NCBI GenBank assembly: GCA_903847385.1
Contig: CAINDO010000449.1
Coordinates: 27,036 to 91,035 of the forward strand
DNA length: 64,000 nucleotides
Source: an uncultured Myxococcales bacterium
Lineage (GTDB): Bacteria; Myxococcota_A; Bradymonadia; UBA7976; UBA1532
Direction: 5' to 3'
In this document: piece by piece, positions 32,295 to 41,154 of the stretch
Layout: each line of letters starts with the position of its first letter
Numbering within the stretch: the first letter of the stretch is position 1
The notes under the pieces: model-generated
Told to the model about the DNA's origin: nothing
The model's database searches: none
What the model saw: only the letters and a program-made list of their open reading frames with translations
Made by a program: the position numbers and the translations under genes

Positions 32295-34865
32295 CTACTC
32301 GCCTGGCCTCAGGGAACGGGCGATTCGGAAGGCCCACCGGCCGAAGTTGTCTATGGAACGATCCTCGATAATCATCCTGATATCGGCGTTCAACTTCTCC
32401 CAATAGACTCCTCTGAGATCTTCCGAGTGAACGCCACCACTTGGCTCATGAGACCATGGCAAGTTAGCAGTATGCGACATCTCGCACAGATCGTCGATAA
32501 TGTCGGGCAGCCTCAGGCCATTTGGCAAGGCCTTGCCGAGAACGTAAGAGCGTCGACGGCCTTCCTCAACAGCGCCGGAAGATCGATCGAACACCCGGGG
32601 GGCAAATGCATGTCGACATTCGTACTCGGTCGGAAGGCGAAAGCCCCCGCTACGCTCGTCGAGCTTTCTGCTGTCGATGTATGCAGAACTCAGACCGCAC
32701 AGTCTCGACAGTTGATTGCAGAACTCCCGCGCGGCAATCCCCGAGACCCGCGCTGTCCGGTCGGCCGGGCATTTCGAGGATGCGTTGCCAGTTACCGCTT
32801 CGTACAGCGCATTGGAAACGGGCGCAGCGCCTAACAAGAACGGAGCGACCGGCGCACCGAAAGGCAGTACCCGATCGCTGTGGCGACTGGTAACCTTCCA
32901 AGCAACCTGCCCTTCCGGAACACGAAGGAAGTCGTAAGGACGGACTGGCACCAGGTCACCAAACCCATCAACGACGGAAATCAGCCAACGCATTTCCTGC
33001 TGGGTGAGTGTTCGCGTTACGGTCTGAATCCGGGTAACCCGTCGCGTCCGTTCGACAGCCTCAATGACCGGCTTGCGGAAGAGCCCGCCAGGCCGCAACA
33101 CGACCGTGTCCGTGTAGCGTTCCTCGACCTCAACCGGTTCATTGATGGTCACGGTCGATGCTGTGTCGATTACGTCCTGCCCATGCCGGACACCCCGCGA
33201 CGATCGCAACTCCGCGATCTTTGCGTTAATCTGACCCTCTCGGTGTGCGGCTGCGCCCTCACTCGTGAATCGTCTGACCTCGGCGATTCCCCAACCAGAC
33301 CTGCGACCGTCTGCGACCGAACGCAGTTCGACGACGGGCCCGCACGTCGTCAGGACCTGGCTCTTGGCCAGCAACTCGTCGATCGCGCCCATTTCGGCCG
33401 CCGCCGCGGCCTTGGCCGCTTCCCAGGCGACGCGGAGTTCCTCTGCGTCGCGCTCGGCCTTGCGTGTCCTTTCTTCGGCCTCCTCACAGGCTTTGCGCGC
33501 CCGCGCCTCCTCGTCTTCGACCGTGCGAATCAGGCGCTCGATCGAGGTGACATCCGCAGCCAAGCCGACCTTCTCATATTCGTCGAGCGCCTTCCCACGC
33601 CAGTGCTCCTGAAACCGGCCCTCGGCCGCTGCCACCAAGCGCCGAAGCGCTTGCTCGCCATGAACCTTGGGGTGCTCGGCGAACGCACCGACCTTTGCGA
33701 CCGCGACTGCGGCCCGCTCCTGCAGCCGTCGCTGCAATTCCTGATGGGCCTCTGCCGCCTCCAACTGCCGGACGGCTTTCCGAATGTCGGCGACGTCCGC
33801 CTCAAGGCCTTTCTCGGCGTACTGATGCAGTTGAAGCAGCGCCCAGTTCTGCACATCGGCGCGCGCGACCGTCTGCAGCCGGATCGTCGAGTGGGCGCGG
33901 GCCAAGTCCTCGTGCGCGCAAATCCGGGCCTCAAAAGGCAGAAGCGCCGCCCGGGCAACCTGTGCGGTCAGTGCAATGCGCTCTTGTCGAAGCGCCTCGA
34001 GAAACTCGTTGAGGTCCCGTTCATGCCGGCGGAAGTCAGGATCCTCGCCCGCCCGAACAACAAACGCGATGTCGCGGTCGACGGCCTTCCGCAGCACCGG
34101 CAGCCCAAGGGTCGGCGCGCCCAAGGCCATGTGGGCCTTCCCAACCTGGAAGGCTGCCTCGCCGAGGGTTGCGTTCAATGCGAGTGCGCCCTCGGCGTGC
34201 CGCAACATGTCCGTGAGCTTCTGGGGGGCGCCGTGCGATTGGGCAAACGCGGCTACGCTCGCCATGAGCAGCGATCGGGCGGCCTCGCGGGGGTCGTCGG
34301 CACGGGCGTAGCGGGCGGCGAGAAGGAACGACTGCTCCGCTTTCGCAGTGTCGACCCCTGGCCAGTCACAACGTGCCGGCGAGCCCAGGAGCAGCTCGCC
34401 CTTGAGCCAGTGGAAGTGCCAATCCAGCTTGTAACCCTTGGAGTGGGCGTCACCTTCGATCGCCGCGACGACGTATTCCAGCGCCTCGTCCCACAGCCCC
34501 CGGTTCAGGGCAAACGCCGCGTAGCGGAAGTTCTCCATCGCCTTGCGTTGCTCCTCCAACTCGACCAGCTCGACGAGCCGCTGGAGCTCGCGTTTGATCT
34601 CGTCGGACTTCCTGAGGACCCCCGCGAAGCCGTCGTCGAGGATGCCCGCAACGTGGCCCAGCCCTGACTCCAGCCCGGCGGCGAGCGCCCCAATATCGCC
34701 GCTCAACGCGTCGGCAACCTGCTCCGCCGAGCCGATCAGGTCCATCGTCTGTCGCGAGAGACCATCGCGAATCTCACGCAGTCCGCTCACCTGCTCGTCG
34801 AGGACCGAGCGCCGGCGCAGGAAGGCCGGGTAGCTCTCGAGGCGACTGTCCCATGAATACGACAT
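32295..34865 (-). CDS. Coiled-coil/helical-repeat protein with C-terminal FGE-sulfatase-like domain
   Basis: 856 residues. The N-terminal ~110 residues are amphipathic helices (GSAEQVADALSGDIGALAAG; IKRELQRLVELVELEEQRKA). About 110-330 has TPR-like helices, and 330-520 a long Ala/Glu/Lys/Arg coiled coil (ARKACEEAEERTRKAERDAE). A beta-rich section follows. About 675-850 matches the formylglycine-generating-enzyme/C-type-lectin-like fold: PVSNALYEAV, GGFRLPTEYECRHAF, and the closing SIDNFGRWAFRIARSL. No signal peptide. Here the FGE-like fold is probably a recognition module rather than an enzyme, as in several conflict systems; this is inference. Flanked by two membrane-protein genes in one operon. 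Confidence 0.75.
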   Translation of the reverse strand: MSYSWDSRLESYPAFLRRRSVLDEQVSGLREIRDGLSRQTMDLIGSAEQVADALSGDIGALAAGLESGLGHVAGILDDGFAGVLRKSDEIKRELQRLVELVELEEQRKAMENFRYAAFALNRGLWDEALEYVVAAIEGDAHSKGYKLDWHFHWLKGELLLGSPARCDWPGVDTAKAEQSFLLAARYARADDPREAARSLLMASVAAFAQSHGAPQKLTDMLRHAEGALALNATLGEAAFQVGKAHMALGAPTLGLPVLRKAVDRDIAFVVRAGEDPDFRRHERDLNEFLEALRQERIALTAQVARAALLPFEARICAHEDLARAHSTIRLQTVARADVQNWALLQLHQYAEKGLEADVADIRKAVRQLEAAEAHQELQRRLQERAAVAVAKVGAFAEHPKVHGEQALRRLVAAAEGRFQEHWRGKALDEYEKVGLAADVTSIERLIRTVEDEEARARKACEEAEERTRKAERDAEELRVAWEAAKAAAAAEMGAIDELLAKSQVLTTCGPVVELRSVADGRRSGWGIAEVRRFTSEGAAAHREGQINAKIAELRSSRGVRHGQDVIDTASTVTINEPVEVEERYTDTVVLRPGGLFRKPVIEAVERTRRVTRIQTVTRTLTQQEMRWLISVVDGFGDLVPVRPYDFLRVPEGQVAWKVTSRHSDRVLPFGAPVAPFLLGAAPVSNALYEAVTGNASSKCPADRTARVSGIAAREFCNQLSRLCGLSSAYIDSRKLDERSGGFRLPTEYECRHAFAPRVFDRSSGAVEEGRRRSYVLGKALPNGLRLPDIIDDLCEMSHTANLPWSHEPSGGVHSEDLRGVYWEKLNADIRMIIEDRSIDNFGRWAFRIARSLRPGE

Positions 34866-34874
34866 GCTACCTAC

Positions 34875-35540
34875 CTACCTAGCTTTCTTTCTGGCTGCTG
34901 CAAGCGCGGCCCAGCGCCTCTCGTCGTGTGCCCTCGTCACTTCCACGGAACAGAGCATTCGTTCGAATTCCTCGTACCCGATGACCCTTTGCCAGATCGT
35001 CGTGTGCCGATCATAGCTGTTGCCGTCGTCGTACACCGATTCACTCTTCATCCGCACGAGAACGAGGCAGCCCGTTTCGGAAGCGAGCCCGAGGTAATAG
35101 CGGAAGGCACCGTCGTTCCCGCCTGGCGGGACGACGACAAACGCCGGCACCCCAAACCCCACATCGTCGTACTCAAGTAGACTGATTTGGCCGAGGTGGA
35201 ACTCGACTCTGTCCTTCCGGAATCGGTGGTGGTGCGACAGTGGCGTCGGTACGCCAGCCGCGCCAGCAGCGTTCTCGAAGCGGCTAGCCCACATCTCCAG
35301 GATGTCGCACATTGTGCGATGATGCCCGGTGGCGGACTGGAAACGCTCCATGGTTTCCGGGTTCGGGGTGCGCTCAACGGACGGCGAGGACTCAGCGCTC
35401 GCGGCACGTACCTCGCGCACTTCCTCGAATGTCGCTTGCCATTGCTTCAGGGCGGCGCGCCCGCGCCATCGGGCAACTGGTACGGCCGCGGCCGCCACGG
35501 CGCCGAGCGCAAGCAATGTGAGCGAGGGGGCGAGTTCCAT
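34875..35540 (-). CDS. Membrane-anchored protein, first gene of the FGE-protein operon
   Basis: 221 residues. One N-terminal transmembrane segment (LTLLALGAVAAAAVPVARW) is followed by a basic stretch, a short helix and a globular alpha/beta domain (LGQISLLEYDDVGFGVPAFV; GAFRYYLGLASETGCLVLVR) ending in basic residues. The orientation suggests the domain faces the cytoplasm. It lies 9 bp upstream of the coiled-coil/FGE gene, so the two are probably one transcript. The globular domain is not recognised. Confidence 0.65.
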   Translation of the reverse strand: MELAPSLTLLALGAVAAAAVPVARWRGRAALKQWQATFEEVREVRAASAESSPSVERTPNPETMERFQSATGHHRTMCDILEMWASRFENAAGAAGVPTPLSHHHRFRKDRVEFHLGQISLLEYDDVGFGVPAFVVVPPGGNDGAFRYYLGLASETGCLVLVRMKSESVYDDGNSYDRHTTIWQRVIGYEEFERMLCSVEVTRAHDERRWAALAAARKKAR

Positions 35541-35758
35541 TTCGTTCCCGACTCCAGACTCGAAAATGCCCCGTCCTAGCTGGAGCCGTCGAACAGGTCA
35601 AGACCCGCGGTCGGCCGCAAGGCCGTTCCTGGCTGTCGTCCGCAGGCTCCCCGGAGCCCTCCCCTTTTCGATTCGAAAGAACGCGAAGGCGAATCTCCCA
35701 TTCTCTCCCCCGCCTCCCGCCCAACTCTGACGCTTCTGGCACCCACAACCCAAGCCTG

Positions 35759-36634
35759 TTGGCCCACGGAACGGGTTCCGGCAAGACGATGCTCGCTCGG
35801 CGCCTGGCCACGATCCTGCCCCAGATGGGCCAGGACGAGCGGCTCGAGGCATCGGTCGTGGCCTCCGTCGCGGGGTTGCTGCGCCCGGAGGAGCCCCTGC
35901 TCTGCCGGCGGCCGTTTCGGGCGCCCCACCACAGCGTCTCCGACGTCGCCCTCATCGGCGGCGGTCCACTGGGCCGGCCCGGCGAGGTCTCGCTCGCCCA
36001 CCACGGCGTGCTCTTCCTCGACGAACTGCCGGAGTTCCGGCGCAACGCGCTCGAGTCGCTTCGGCAGCCACTGGAGAGCGGCGACGTGGTCATCGCCCGC
36101 GCCGGGTACCACCTGACGTTCCCCGCGAGCTCCATGCTCGTCGCCTCGATGAACCCCTGCCCTTGCGGCTACTTCGGGCATCCGCGACAGCCTTGCGCCT
36201 GCAGCCCGACGGTCATTCGCGCGTATCGGAATCGCATCAGCGGCCCGCTCCTCGACCGCATCGACCTGCAGGTCGCGGTGGATCCGGTCTCGGCGAACGA
36301 CCTGCGCGACGCCCCGTCCGGGGAGAGTTCCCGGGATGTGCTGGCTCGGGTCGTCGAGGCGCGTGAGCGCCAGACGCGGCGCCTGGGACGCTCCACGGCC
36401 CACTGCAACGCCCACATGCGCCCGGGCGAGATCAGGCGCCACTGCGCGCTCGACGCGGCGGCCTCGAGGCTCCTGGAGTCGGCCATCGACAAGCTCGGCC
36501 TCTCGGCGCGCGCCCACGACCGCGTGCTGAAGGTCGGCCGGACCATCGCAGACCTCGCGGGGGCGGAACGCCTGCAGGCCGCGCACGTGGCCGAGGCCAT
36601 TCAATACCGACAGCTCGACCGGGAGGGCCTGTGA
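35759..36634 (+). pseudogene. comM: C-terminal part of ComM-like AAA+ Mg-chelatase-type protein (5' truncated)
   Basis: The frame encodes 291 residues with the ComM/YifB C-terminal two-thirds: an altered Walker A (HGTGSGKTMLARRL), APHHSVSDVALIGGGPLGRP, LAHHGVLFLDELPEF, the Cys cluster CPCGYFGHPRQPCAC, and [20 protein letters not shown] at the end. Intact ComM is about 500 residues with a Lon-protease-like N-terminal domain, which is absent upstream. The bases just before (about 35745-35765) look like remnants of the HNLL...GPPG coding region with small insertions. comM is a well-known integration target (for example AbaR islands), so this is probably the right junction of a large island. ComM is a branch-migration helicase in transformation; it is unlikely to work here. 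Confidence 0.8.
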
Positions 36635-36789
36635 TGGCCACGGCGACCCTGCCCCACGACTTCGACACCCCCTTTCGACGGTGGGCGCGCAGCGCCTGGC
36701 ACCGTCTCGTCTCGGGGCTCCTCGGCAGACGGAGCCTCGCTCATACCCATGGCGCCCGCGGGCGCCCGTTCGAAAATGGAGAGAAGAAG

Positions 36790-37821
36790 ATGTCCCGCAA
36801 TCCCAACGAGAACCGCACCGACCGCAGCCGCGCCCTCGAGACCGTCCTGGGCAACCTGGAGAAGCAGTTCGGCAAGGGCACCATCTGGCAGATGAACGAG
36901 GCGCAGAAGCTCGACCCCGTCGCCGTGCACCCCACCGGCTGTCTGGGTCTGGACCTGGCCCTGGGCATCGGCGGCCTGCCGCAGGGCCGCGTGATCGAGC
37001 TCTTCGGGCCCGAGAGCTCCGGGAAGACGACGCTCATGCTCGAGGTCATCGCCGGCGTGCAGAAGCGCGGCGGCACCGCGGCCTACATCGACGCCGAGCA
37101 CGCGCTGGACCTGGCCTACGCACGCAACCTGGGCGTCGACGTGGCGCGGCTCCTGATCTCGCAGCCGGACAACGGGGAGCAGGCGCTCGAGATCGCCGAC
37201 GCCCTCGCGCGGTCCGGGGCCGTGGACCTGATCGTCGTCGACTCGGTGGCCGCCCTGGTCCCCAAAGCGGAGCTCGAGGGCGACATGGGCGACCAGCACG
37301 TCGGCCTTCAGGCGCGGCTCATGTCCCAGGCGCTGCGCAAGCTGACGGCCGTCTCCAACCGGGCCGGGTGCACGGTCGTGTTCATCAACCAGCTCCGGAT
37401 GAAGATCGGCGTCACGTTCGGCTCCCCCGAGACGACCACCGGCGGCAACGCGCTGAAGTTCTACGCCAGCGTGCGGCTCGACATCCGCCGAATCGGGGCC
37501 GTCAAGGTCGGCGAGGACACGGTCGGCAACCGGACCCGGGTCAAGGTGGTCAAGAACAAGCTGGCGCCGCCGTTCCGTGAGGCCGAGTTCGACATCCTCT
37601 ACGGCGCGGGCATCAACCGGGCCGGCGACCTCGTCGACCAGGGCGTCACGGCCGGTGTCGTGGAGAAGAGCGGCTCCTGGTACAGCTTCGGCCCGGAGCG
37701 CCTCGGGCAGGGTCGTGAGCAGGTCTGTGCCCAGATCCGCGCTCGGGCCGAGCTCGAAGAGGCGATCCGGTCGGCGATCCTCGACCGGGGGGCCGCGCCC
37801 GCCGTGACCGCGGCCGCCTGA
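36790..37821 (+). CDS. recA: RecA recombinase
   Basis: 343 residues. Walker A GPESSGKT is at 73-80, and [17 protein letters not shown] and [13 protein letters not shown] follow as in all RecA proteins, as does the [20 protein letters not shown] signature. I chose the ATG at 36790 because of GGAGA just upstream and the normal N-terminus; the frame extends further to 36631, but those residues are not RecA. The usual acidic C-terminal tail is missing and replaced by an Ala-rich end (APAVTAAA). RecA drives homologous recombination and SOS induction. It lies next to the comM remnant; no LexA box was identified. Confidence 0.97.
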   Translation: MSRNPNENRTDRSRALETVLGNLEKQFGKGTIWQMNEAQKLDPVAVHPTGCLGLDLALGIGGLPQGRVIELFGPESSGKTTLMLEVIAGVQKRGGTAAYIDAEHALDLAYARNLGVDVARLLISQPDNGEQALEIADALARSGAVDLIVVDSVAALVPKAELEGDMGDQHVGLQARLMSQALRKLTAVSNRAGCTVVFINQLRMKIGVTFGSPETTTGGNALKFYASVRLDIRRIGAVKVGEDTVGNRTRVKVVKNKLAPPFREAEFDILYGAGINRAGDLVDQGVTAGVVEKSGSWYSFGPERLGQGREQVCAQIRARAELEEAIRSAILDRGAAPAVTAAA

Positions 37822-37867
37822 GCGCGGGCGGGTTGCGAGGCGAGGCCGCGTCGTCGACAATGGACCG

Positions 37868-38365
37868 ATGGACCCCAACGCAATCTGGCCCGGGCTCGTC
37901 GGCGGCCTCGCCATCGGCCTGTTCAGTCTCGTCCAACTCCGCGTGACCGGCCGGGCGCTCGGCTGCTCGACGGGCTACGGCAATGTCTGCGGCTTCGTCT
38001 CGCGGGCGCCGTACTTCCACTCAGGTCCCTATGCGAATCTGCTGAACTGGCGCTTGTGGTTCACTCTGGGGCTGCCCGTGGGGGGTCTCCTCGCGGTCAC
38101 GCTCCACGGCGCGGGATTTCAGCCGACTTTCGACCTCGGGCGCATGTACTCCACCGTGATGCCCGAGGCCGGCTGGGCCCGGGCGCTCGTTCTCTTCGCC
38201 TCCGGGGGCCTGATCGGCTTCGGCGCCCGGATGGCGGGCGGCTGCACCAGCGGCCACTCCATCGTCGGCATGGCGCTCCTGGCGCCCTCGAGCCTGCTCG
38301 CCAGCGTCGGTTTTTTTGTCGGTGGGACCCTCGCCGTTCAGGCGCTGTTCCGCCTGGCCGCCTAG
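37868..38365 (+). CDS. YeeE/YedE-type membrane protein, half 1
   Basis: 165 residues with about four transmembrane helices and the family signature GARMAGGCTSGHSIVGMAL, containing the conserved Cys that handles thiosulfate or other sulfur species in TsuA-like transporters. An upstream conserved Cys motif is also present (GCSTGYGNVCGF). At half the length of single-chain YeeE proteins, it probably acts with the next gene as a split transporter. The substrate is inferred from the family. Confidence 0.88.
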   Translation: MDPNAIWPGLVGGLAIGLFSLVQLRVTGRALGCSTGYGNVCGFVSRAPYFHSGPYANLLNWRLWFTLGLPVGGLLAVTLHGAGFQPTFDLGRMYSTVMPEAGWARALVLFASGGLIGFGARMAGGCTSGHSIVGMALLAPSSLLASVGFFVGGTLAVQALFRLAA

Positions 38366-38374
38366 GAGATCCCC

Positions 38375-38839
38375 ATGCCCTGGCTTCTGTACACCACCCT
38401 CGGCGCGGTCTTCGGTTATTTGCTGAGCCGCGCCGGCGCCACGGACTACGACTACTACGCGCAGCTCTTCCTGTTCACGGACCTGCAGCTCATGTGGGTC
38501 ATCGGCGCGGCCGTGGCGATCAGCGCGCCGGGCATGTACTGGCTGAAGCGCAGCCGGCCCCGGGCGCTCATCGGGGGCGAGCCGCTGGAGCTCGCACCAA
38601 AGCCGATGAAGCGCGGCCTGTTTCTGGGCGCGGTGCTCTTCGGTGCGGGATGGGGCCTCGCCGGGGCGTGCCCGGGCACGGCCCTCGCCATGCTCGGTCA
38701 GGGCAAGCTGTCTGCGGGCGTGACCGTGCTCGGCATTCTCTTCGGCACCTGGCTCTACGGCGTCATGGACGACCGGAAGCGTCGCGCGGCACCGGCTGGC
38801 AGCGCGGACACATCCACGTCGATCGCCCCGCCTGCTTGA
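38375..38839 (+). CDS. YeeE/YedE-type membrane protein, half 2 (DUF6691-like)
   Basis: 154 residues, 9 bp after half 1. Four predicted helices and the matching motif GLAGACPGTALAMLGQG with its conserved Cys. The family is usually found as adjacent pairs in bacteria with sulfur-species import. The 3' end overlaps the 3' end of the convergent mutM gene by 77 bp, an unusually long overlap, so the last ~25 residues (APAGSADTSTSIAPPA) are constrained by both frames. Confidence 0.85.
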   Translation: MPWLLYTTLGAVFGYLLSRAGATDYDYYAQLFLFTDLQLMWVIGAAVAISAPGMYWLKRSRPRALIGGEPLELAPKPMKRGLFLGAVLFGAGWGLAGACPGTALAMLGQGKLSAGVTVLGILFGTWLYGVMDDRKRRAAPAGSADTSTSIAPPA

Positions 38840-39584
38840 AGCGCTCGATGGGCGCGCCACATCGTGCGCACGGCGAGCCCTCGCGTCCGTAGATCGCGAA
38901 CGGATTCTCGACCTCGCCCTCGTTCACGTAGCGCATGGGCGTGTCGGCGTCGCGCCGGAGGGTCTCACGCATCGCGGCCTGGATCTCGAGGCGAAGGCGG
39001 GCGACTTCGGCCGGCATGAGGCTGCCGCCGCGTCTCAGGGGGTGAATGCCCGCAGCCCAGAGGCCTTCGCAGGCGTAGATGTTCCCCACGCCGGCGAGCC
39101 GGTGCTGGTCGAGCAGCGCGGGTTTGACCGGTCCGGCGGATGCCAGGGCGCGGCACCAGTCGTCGTCCTCCGCCTCGAGCGCGTCGGGACCCAGCGCCGC
39201 GAAGGCAGGGTGGCCCGCGGCGTCTGCCGAACGGCAGAGGGCGAAACGTGCGAAACGGCGCGGGTCGATGAAGTGAACGGGCTCGACGCTCGGCGCGCCG
39301 AGCGTGAAACGCGTGTGCGGCGGCGGATCGACGCCGCCAATCGGCGGTCCGAATCGGCCCGTCATGCCCAGGTGGAGGAGCAGCGTGTCTTCGGAGCCGA
39401 AGTCCAGAGCGAGCTGTTTGCCGTGGCGCCGGACCCGCTCCAGACGCCGCGCCGGCATCGCCGCCAGCGCGTCGAGGGAGGCGTCACGCCCCGGCTCGGC
39501 CACCGTGCACTGGAGGCCGTCGACGCCGACGAGCCGGACACGGACGTATGCCGCGGCCAGCTCGACCTCCGGGAGCTCAGGCAT
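38763..39584 (-). CDS. mutM: Formamidopyrimidine-DNA glycosylase (MutM/Fpg)
   Basis: 273 residues. The catalytic N-terminus MPELPEVE gives Pro2 and Glu3 after Met removal. HGKQLAL carries the conserved Lys56, and GNIYACEGLWAAGIHP is the H2TH region. The C-terminal zinc finger C-x2-C-x16-C-x2-C lies at 239-262. It excises oxidised purines (8-oxoG, FapyG) in base-excision repair. The ATG at 39584 is chosen for the N-terminal Pro; upstream codons are the acidic tail of Der read in another frame. Overlaps der by 8 bp, so coupled to it. Confidence 0.96.
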   Translation of the reverse strand: MPELPEVELAAAYVRVRLVGVDGLQCTVAEPGRDASLDALAAMPARRLERVRRHGKQLALDFGSEDTLLLHLGMTGRFGPPIGGVDPPPHTRFTLGAPSVEPVHFIDPRRFARFALCRSADAAGHPAFAALGPDALEAEDDDWCRALASAGPVKPALLDQHRLAGVGNIYACEGLWAAGIHPLRRGGSLMPAEVARLRLEIQAAMRETLRRDADTPMRYVNEGEVENPFAIYGREGSPCARCGAPIERFKQAGRSTWMCPRCQPVPRDASGRP

Positions 39585-41151
39585 CGTCCTCGTCGGCGTC
39601 TTTGTCGCCAGCGTCGGCGTCGGCGTCGGCGTCGGCCTCGTCGTCGACCTCCTCCTCGCCGTCGTCGCTCTCGTCGAGCTCCTCGTCGAGTTCCTCGTCG
39701 AGTTCCTCGTCGAGCTCTTCGTCGGCGCCCGCGGCCTCGTCGAGCTCGGCGCTGTCACCGGCGGCATCGGCCTCGTCGGCGCCGATCACGCCCTCGTCCT
39801 CGTCCTCGTGACCCTCGGCGCCGCGGCCGCTGCTCTCGCCGCGGGACCGGAACACGATGCGGACCGGCGTCCCCGGAACATCGAACACGTCGCGGAACTG
39901 GTTGATCAGGTACCGCTTGTAGCTGAAGTGGACGTTGTCCGGGTGGTTGCAGGAGATCATGATCGTCGGCGGCTCGATCGCGACCTGCGCCGCGTAGTAG
40001 AGCCGCACGCGACGGACCCCCATGACCGGGGGGCTGTGGCGCCGCTGGCAGTCCTCGAGCCAACGGTTGAGCGGGCCCGTGGTGATGCGCTGAAGCTGGG
40101 CCGCGCGCACCCGGTCCACTTGCTCCAGGAGTCGCGGGATGCGGAGTCCCGTCAGACCGGACACGTAGAGAATCGGCGCGAAGTGCACGAAGGGCATCTT
40201 CAGCTCGATCTGCTCGGCGAAGGCCTTGGCCGTCTTCTCGTCCTTTGCGACGGCGTCCCACTTGTTCACGACGATGACGAGGGCGCGACCCTTGTCTTCG
40301 ATGTGGCCGGCGATGCGGGCGTCCTGGTCCGTCACGCCTTCGGTGGCGTCCAGCAGAAGCACCGCCACGTTGCAGCGTTCGACGGCGCGCAGCGTGCGAA
40401 TGACGCTCAGGCCTTCGGTGCTCTCGCGGTCGATGCCCCGGCTGCGGCGCAGACCGGCGGTGTCGACGAGCACGTACTGTCGCCCGTTGCGTGTGAGGGC
40501 GCTGTCGACGGCATCGCGGGTCGTCCCGGCGCGGCTGTCGACGATCATCCGGTCCTCGCCGAGCAGGCGGTTCGTCATCGTGGACTTGCCGACGTTCGGA
40601 CGACCGACCAGGGCGACGCGGGTGATGTTCGGGTCGCTCGGCGGCTCGACATAGCCGCGCGGCAGAAGCTCGACGATGGCCTCGACGAGCGCCGGCATCC
40701 CACGACCGTGGGCCGCGGAGACGGCCATCACCGTCTCGGCGCCGAGGGCGTAGAAGTCCGCCGTGAGCGACTGCTGAGAAGGTCCGTCGATCTTGTTCAC
40801 GGCGACGATCAAGGGCTTCTCGGAGCGACGCAGGATGTCGGCGACCTCCTCGTCGGCCGGCACAAGACCTTCGCGAGCGTCGACGACGAACACGACGATG
40901 TCGGCCTCTTCCACGGCCATCATCGCCTGACGGCGCATCTGCGAGAGCACACCCGTGTCGGCCTCGGGCTCGAACCCGCCGGTGTCCACCAAGGTGTACG
41001 GGATGTCGTCGTAATGGGTGTCGGCGTAGTTGCGGTCGCGGGTCACGCCCGGCGTGTCCTGAACGATGGCGCGACGCTCACCGACGAGTCGATTGAAGAG
41101 CGTGGACTTGCCCACATTGGGGCGGCCGACGATGGCGACGATGGGGCGCAT
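39577..41151 (-). CDS. der: Der (EngA) ribosome-assembly GTPase with a long acidic tail
   Basis: 524 residues. Two tandem Era-like GTPase domains: GRPNVGKST at about 9-17 and again near 183-191, each with DTGG/DTAG and NKID/NKWD motifs, then the C-terminal KH-like domain (HSPPVMGVRRVRLYYAAQVA). Der matures the 50S subunit. Typical Der is about 440-490 residues; here the last ~65 are almost all Asp/Glu (repeats of DEEL and DADA), encoded by a GAGCTCCTCGTC-type tandem repeat. The tail is probably disordered. The start 4 bp after the era stop and the overlap with mutM indicate one operon. Confidence 0.96.
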   Translation of the reverse strand: MRPIVAIVGRPNVGKSTLFNRLVGERRAIVQDTPGVTRDRNYADTHYDDIPYTLVDTGGFEPEADTGVLSQMRRQAMMAVEEADIVVFVVDAREGLVPADEEVADILRRSEKPLIVAVNKIDGPSQQSLTADFYALGAETVMAVSAAHGRGMPALVEAIVELLPRGYVEPPSDPNITRVALVGRPNVGKSTMTNRLLGEDRMIVDSRAGTTRDAVDSALTRNGRQYVLVDTAGLRRSRGIDRESTEGLSVIRTLRAVERCNVAVLLLDATEGVTDQDARIAGHIEDKGRALVIVVNKWDAVAKDEKTAKAFAEQIELKMPFVHFAPILYVSGLTGLRIPRLLEQVDRVRAAQLQRITTGPLNRWLEDCQRRHSPPVMGVRRVRLYYAAQVAIEPPTIMISCNHPDNVHFSYKRYLINQFRDVFDVPGTPVRIVFRSRGESSGRGAEGHEDEDEGVIGADEADAAGDSAELDEAAGADEELDEELDEELDEELDESDDGEEEVDDEADADADADAGDKDADEDDA

Positions 41152-41154
41152 GAT

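Noticed and set aside
32880..34667. Long plus-strand open frame opposite the FGE-protein gene
   Set aside because: Low-quality Arg/Leu-rich shadow of the high-GC gene on the other strand; the minus frame has recognised domains.
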